Shown: piece by piece, positions 61,168 to 64,000 of the stretch | Layout of the letters: each line of letters begins with the position of its first letter | Position numbering within the stretch: position 1 is the stretch's first letter | Assembly (NCBI GenBank): GCA_012270065.1 | Contig: JAAXJB010000039.1 | Location: 95,824 to 159,823 of the forward strand | From: Rubripirellula sp. | GTDB lineage: Bacteria > Planctomycetota > Planctomycetia > Pirellulales > Pirellulaceae | DNA: 64,000 nucleotides | Reading direction: 5' to 3' | The notes under the pieces: generated by a model | Database searches by the model: none | The model's input: only the letters and a program-made list of their open reading frames with translations | What the model was told of the DNA's origin: nothing | Position numbers and translations under genes: made by a program

Positions 61168-64000
61168 TCAAAAAATACGCAGGTGATTTTCCCGTAGCCA
61201 TTCTGAATCCAACAGTTCCCAGACATCACCTGCTTCTGCCTCATCCTTGACGTCTTCGACAGCTTCCGTTGACGAGTACAGGTCGCGTATCGCATGATCC
61301 ACTGAGTTGGACAACGATGCTATTTTCCGTGGATTGCTGCCTGGCCCGAGGATGGCACTTGACTGCGTCGTTGAACCTCTGACGATTAAGGAGGGATTTT
61401 CTGCTTGTGCCTGAATCGCAAACCGACCATCCTCTCCTTCTGACTCATCCACTAGCGCAAGCTTGTTCAAGACAAACAGCGCGTCTTTTGCCGTCACAGC
61501 ATTGTCTCCCGAAACATCCGGTAAACCACCTCTGAAATCAGCCAGGACCGGTGATTCAGGTACGTCACTGCCGAAGACACCGATGTGATTCAAAATGTGC
61601 AGGGCATCGGCAACCGTGACCAAACCGTTCAGGTCCGCGTCGGTTTCAATCGCAGCATTTTGCCAAGGTCTTTCCGAAACAACCCGTAGCCTCCCCTCAT
61701 CATTAGCAATCACCTGCGTGAAGCGATCCGCTTCCAACTCAGGTGCCTCATAGACGAATTCACCCAGCATCCGTATCTGCTCACCCGAACTGACGTACAC
61801 AGTCAACTCTTCTGATTCAGCCGACCCGACAAATTCACCAATGCTATCGAGATCAATCTCGATTCTGGAATTCCCATTTGACTGAAGAACATACTCCTCG
61901 AATCCAAAAACACGCCCTTCGATATAATCCAGCAATTCGAGTGTGGTCGAAGTATTCACAACGAGTCGATCGATTCCGGAACCACCGTCCAACCTCGTGA
62001 AGTTATCACCAATCAACTCGAGGACATCCGCGCCACCGCGAAGATCGACCTGAACCATGCCAGCAGTCAGGGGCAACGGTTCAATTACAACGGACTGAGG
62101 CAGATCATTTGTGGTAACGGTCAATCCATCGTCGTGGTTACTTTTCACCAACTTTATTCCGCTAACGCTTTCCTCAAAGAAAACCTGTTGGGCATCCTCC
62201 GACACTCGCAATTCGCCAGGCCGCCACTCCACAACGCTAACAGGCAAAGCCTGGTCCGGGGCCGACGCGTACAGTGCATCCGAGTTCGCTGCGTCAACAC
62301 GAATGCTGACATTGCCTGCTTCATTATTTTCCACAAGCAAATCAGGGATACCTACCAGAGTAACAGTCTTTGCCATGTCCCAGTCGAATGGCGTAAACAC
62401 CAATCGACTTTGGTCAATCGAGATATCTGCAGGACCCGACGGCCAGTCCACCAGTTCCAGATCAACTGACACGTCGCTCTTTGGCCTTGACGCGAGAGAT
62501 ATCGAGAAAACATCGGTGCCCATGTTCTCTGCAACAACAGTATCACCATCAGTCACATCAACCACGACAGCTGAAATTTCATCATCAACCACAAGCAAGG
62601 ATGCCACCGATGCAACCTGATTCTCAGCAGTGCTCGAAATCTGAATGCTACGGTCTCCATCACGATATTCATTATCAAGCACTGAAATATCGAATGTCAC
62701 CGAACGCTGACCAGCTGGGATCGTCACACTCCCTGGAAAAGCAAGCTGGCCGGACACGTCCGACGCAACAGAAACATCCAGCGGGGAACCTATGTCACCA
62801 CTGTTGCGGTGAATCACTCCCGTAAGAGAACCAGCTGTCTCATCAACCGAAGGCGAAGCCAGCGTCAGCGTCAGTGCCGAAACATCATCGTCCTCAACCG
62901 TCAAGGTTGAATCAGCACCAATGTATCCTGCTGCCGAGGCCATGATCGATACCGACCTGTCTCCATCGGCCACACCATCTGAAACACTGTAAACAGGAAC
63001 TACAACTGAACTCGAACCCGCTGGAAGCAGAACCGTTGATGGCAAAGCCACCTCCGTTGAATCAGCACTCAAGGCAACCGTCAAATCAGAAGCAGGGTCA
63101 TCATCACTGCGAGTCACGGTTAAAAGAGATGGGGCAGGGCGGGAATCTGAAAGAACCAACTGATCCATTGCGAAATAAGCTGGCGTGTTCATCCCATAAA
63201 TACCAACATCCGATGAGGTCAGTGAAAACACGAGACTGCTCGCTGAACTCAATGAAGAAACATCGACCAGCGTCCAGTCTGTCACCTGATAATCAAGGCT
63301 GTTATCAGAAAAACGATAGTCCGCGAGATAAAAATCTACCGTCCCAACCGAGTTGCTCGACGAATCAAAGCCCTCAATCGTCAAAAGGAAAAAGTCCGGA
63401 TCGTCGCCGGTCTCTCCACCAAACTTCTTCGCAAATGAATCACCCTCCTGCATCGACAGTGCTGCGTAAGTCGTGTTCGTCACCATCAATGAATCAAATG
63501 AAAAACCGTCCGCAACAGTAACCGTGGGCAATTCAGGATAACCATACGCGCTGGCAACAAAGTAAGTCGATGAATCCAGAGATCCACCACCACTGATCGA
63601 ACTGTACTGGTTCAAATAACCAGGCGTCGTGGTATCAGTCCCATTCGACACCGACCAACCCGACCAACTCCCGAAACTCGGATTGAAGTCGTTGTTCAAA
63701 AACACCGGACCAGAAGAAAAACCACCAGAACCACTGGAACCATTGTCCGCCGAATCAGGACCAAGAACCGAACCAAGATCTTCGGCATGAACCGTGGCAC
63801 GCGAATCACCCTCACTCACGACTACCTCGCTGAGTGAAAGCGTCAATTCCACATCATCATCAAGAATCAACAAAGTCGCATTGTCAGACTCAAAACCTGC
63901 CTTGCTGACAACCAGTTCCACTGTCCGGTCATCGTCAACCACCGAATTATCAAGCACTGAAATATCGAATGTCACCGAACGCTGACCAGCTGGGATCGTC
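61168..64000 (-). CDS. Calx-beta/DUF4465/dockerin secreted protein, N-terminal part cut by right edge
   Basis: The frame is open to the right edge (bases 63976-64000 read as part of the IPAGQRSVTF strand), so the start lies outside. Visible domains in order are the end of one Calx-beta repeat; the start of a second, into which a DUF4465 domain (WSGWSVSNGTDTTTPGYLNQYSSISGGG, then VDFYLADYRF and SSDVGIYGMNTPAYFAMDQ) appears to be inserted; a further Calx-beta repeat; a longer beta-rich stretch; and a type I dockerin near the C terminus (DADLNGLVTVADALHILN and DVSGDNAVTAKDALFVLNKL). Dockerin pairs with cohesin to attach proteins to a scaffold or surface. It is 20 bases from the convergent transporter stop. 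Confidence 0.85.
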   Translation of the reverse strand, partial: TIPAGQRSVTFDISVLDNSVVDDDRTVELVVSKAGFESDNATLLILDDDVELTLSLSEVVVSEGDSRATVHAEDLGSVLGPDSADNGSSGSGGFSSGPVFLNNDFNPSFGSWSGWSVSNGTDTTTPGYLNQYSSISGGGSLDSSTYFVASAYGYPELPTVTVADGFSFDSLMVTNTTYAALSMQEGDSFAKKFGGETGDDPDFFLLTIEGFDSSSNSVGTVDFYLADYRFSDNSLDYQVTDWTLVDVSSLSSASSLVFSLTSSDVGIYGMNTPAYFAMDQLVLSDSRPAPSLLTVTRSDDDPASDLTVALSADSTEVALPSTVLLPAGSSSVVVPVYSVSDGVADGDRSVSIMASAAGYIGADSTLTVEDDDVSALTLTLASPSVDETAGSLTGVIHRNSGDIGSPLDVSVASDVSGQLAFPGSVTIPAGQRSVTFDISVLDNEYRDGDRSIQISSTAENQVASVASLLVVDDEISAVVVDVTDGDTVVAENMGTDVFSISLASRPKSDVSVDLELVDWPSGPADISIDQSRLVFTPFDWDMAKTVTLVGIPDLLVENNEAGNVSIRVDAANSDALYASAPDQALPVSVVEWRPGELRVSEDAQQVFFEESVSGIKLVKSNHDDGLTVTTNDLPQSVVIEPLPLTAGMVQVDLRGGADVLELIGDNFTRLDGGSGIDRLVVNTSTTLELLDYIEGRVFGFEEYVLQSNGNSRIEIDLDSIGEFVGSAESEELTVYVSSGEQIRMLGEFVYEAPELEADRFTQVIANDEGRLRVVSERPWQNAAIETDADLNGLVTVADALHILNHIGVFGSDVPESPVLADFRGGLPDVSGDNAVTAKDALFVLNKLALVDESEGEDGRFAIQAQAENPSLIVRGSTTQSSAILGPGSNPRKIASLSNSVDHAIRDLYSSTEAVEDVKDEAEAGDVWELLDSEWLRENHLRIF
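62671..62725. repeat. 55-base exact repeat, internal copy
   Basis: This segment is identical, base for base, to 63946-64000. It encodes the IPAGQRSVTFDISVLDN strand of a Calx-beta repeat. Identity at every base, silent positions included, points to recent duplication or gene conversion. Confidence 0.9.
63946..64000. repeat. 55-base exact repeat, edge copy
   Basis: Identical to 62671-62725, in the same gene and reading frame 1,275 bases away. It reaches the window end, so the true repeat may be longer. Confidence 0.9.

Noticed and set aside
1..64000. tRNA and rRNA genes
   Set aside because: I scanned intergenic regions for tRNA T-arm motifs and for rRNA-like stretches and found nothing that folds as a tRNA; this is by eye and a covariance-model scan would be decisive.
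1..64000. CRISPR array, integrase or insertion sequence
   Set aside because: No spaced direct repeats, transposase motifs or terminal inverted repeats were seen; the three tandem duplications are too short and unspaced.

Overview
The window looks like chromosomal DNA of a marine-type planctomycete, probably Pirellulales. The main evidence is a DUF1501 protein paired with a cytochrome-like PSCyt1/DUF1549/DUF1553 protein, PQQ-propeller and VCBS secreted proteins, a dockerin/Calx-beta giant protein, a membrane serine/threonine kinase with an LLDMGLA activation motif, and a planctomycete-style MFGPIFNRE ABC permease. Base composition is near 50% GC. Genes are moderately spaced, lie on both strands in short operons, and several probably start with GTG or TTG. 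I found no rRNA, tRNA, CRISPR array, transposase or integrase.

Layout. 1-4 kb: 3' end of metH, then rnr (RNase R). 4-8 kb: envelope glycan genes (a GT-C membrane glycosyltransferase, a GT2 with membrane tail, a methyltransferase). 8-12 kb, minus strand: alanine dehydrogenase, a PlsC-type acyltransferase and a Ser/Thr kinase. 12-14.6 kb: a tightly overlapping trio of DUF2064 transferase, glycine oxidase and a short, apparently truncated flavoprotein. 14.8-18.6 kb: flagellar block flbD-motA-motB-fliL-fliN-fliO with no fliM, fliP, fliQ or fliR. 18.6-24 kb: a secreted esterase, two ABC-2 permeases without an ATPase, and a GDSL plus alpha/beta-hydrolase fusion. 24-30.8 kb: a sodium:solute symporter, an ABC exporter, a PQQ-propeller protein and a cyclase-repeat protein.

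31-35 kb: mutM (TTG start), a DUF429 protein, trpB and a metallo-beta-lactamase-fold hydrolase. 35-44 kb: the DUF1501/DUF1553 pair, a VCBS-sialidase fusion and a second cyclase-repeat protein carrying CxxCH. 44-50 kb: a Rieske protein, a B12/radical SAM protein, a CDF metal exporter and a membrane spermidine-synthase-like protein. 50-54 kb: an FlgM-type anti-sigma factor behind a strong hairpin, a Fur-family regulator, a TPR lipoprotein and small conserved-looking proteins. 54-58 kb: two CNNM-type DUF21 proteins and an ABC-2 permease in one minus-strand operon, then a Flp pilin and a small HAMP-like membrane protein. 59-64 kb: a PTS EIIA-SLC4 bicarbonate-transporter fusion, and a Calx-beta/DUF4465/dockerin protein running off the right edge.

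How the genes relate. The flagellar block and flgM, 32 kb away, belong to swarmer-cell motility. The secreted hydrolases, sialidase-like fusion, PSD1/DUF1501 pair and dockerin protein suit an organism degrading complex polysaccharides. The least expected items are the EIIA-bicarbonate transporter fusion with a structured leader, a DUF4465 domain that appears nested in a Calx-beta repeat, a 55-bp exact repeat in the same gene, the missing fliM, and three perfect 14-18 bp tandem duplications. All family assignments are from reading motifs, not from database searches.
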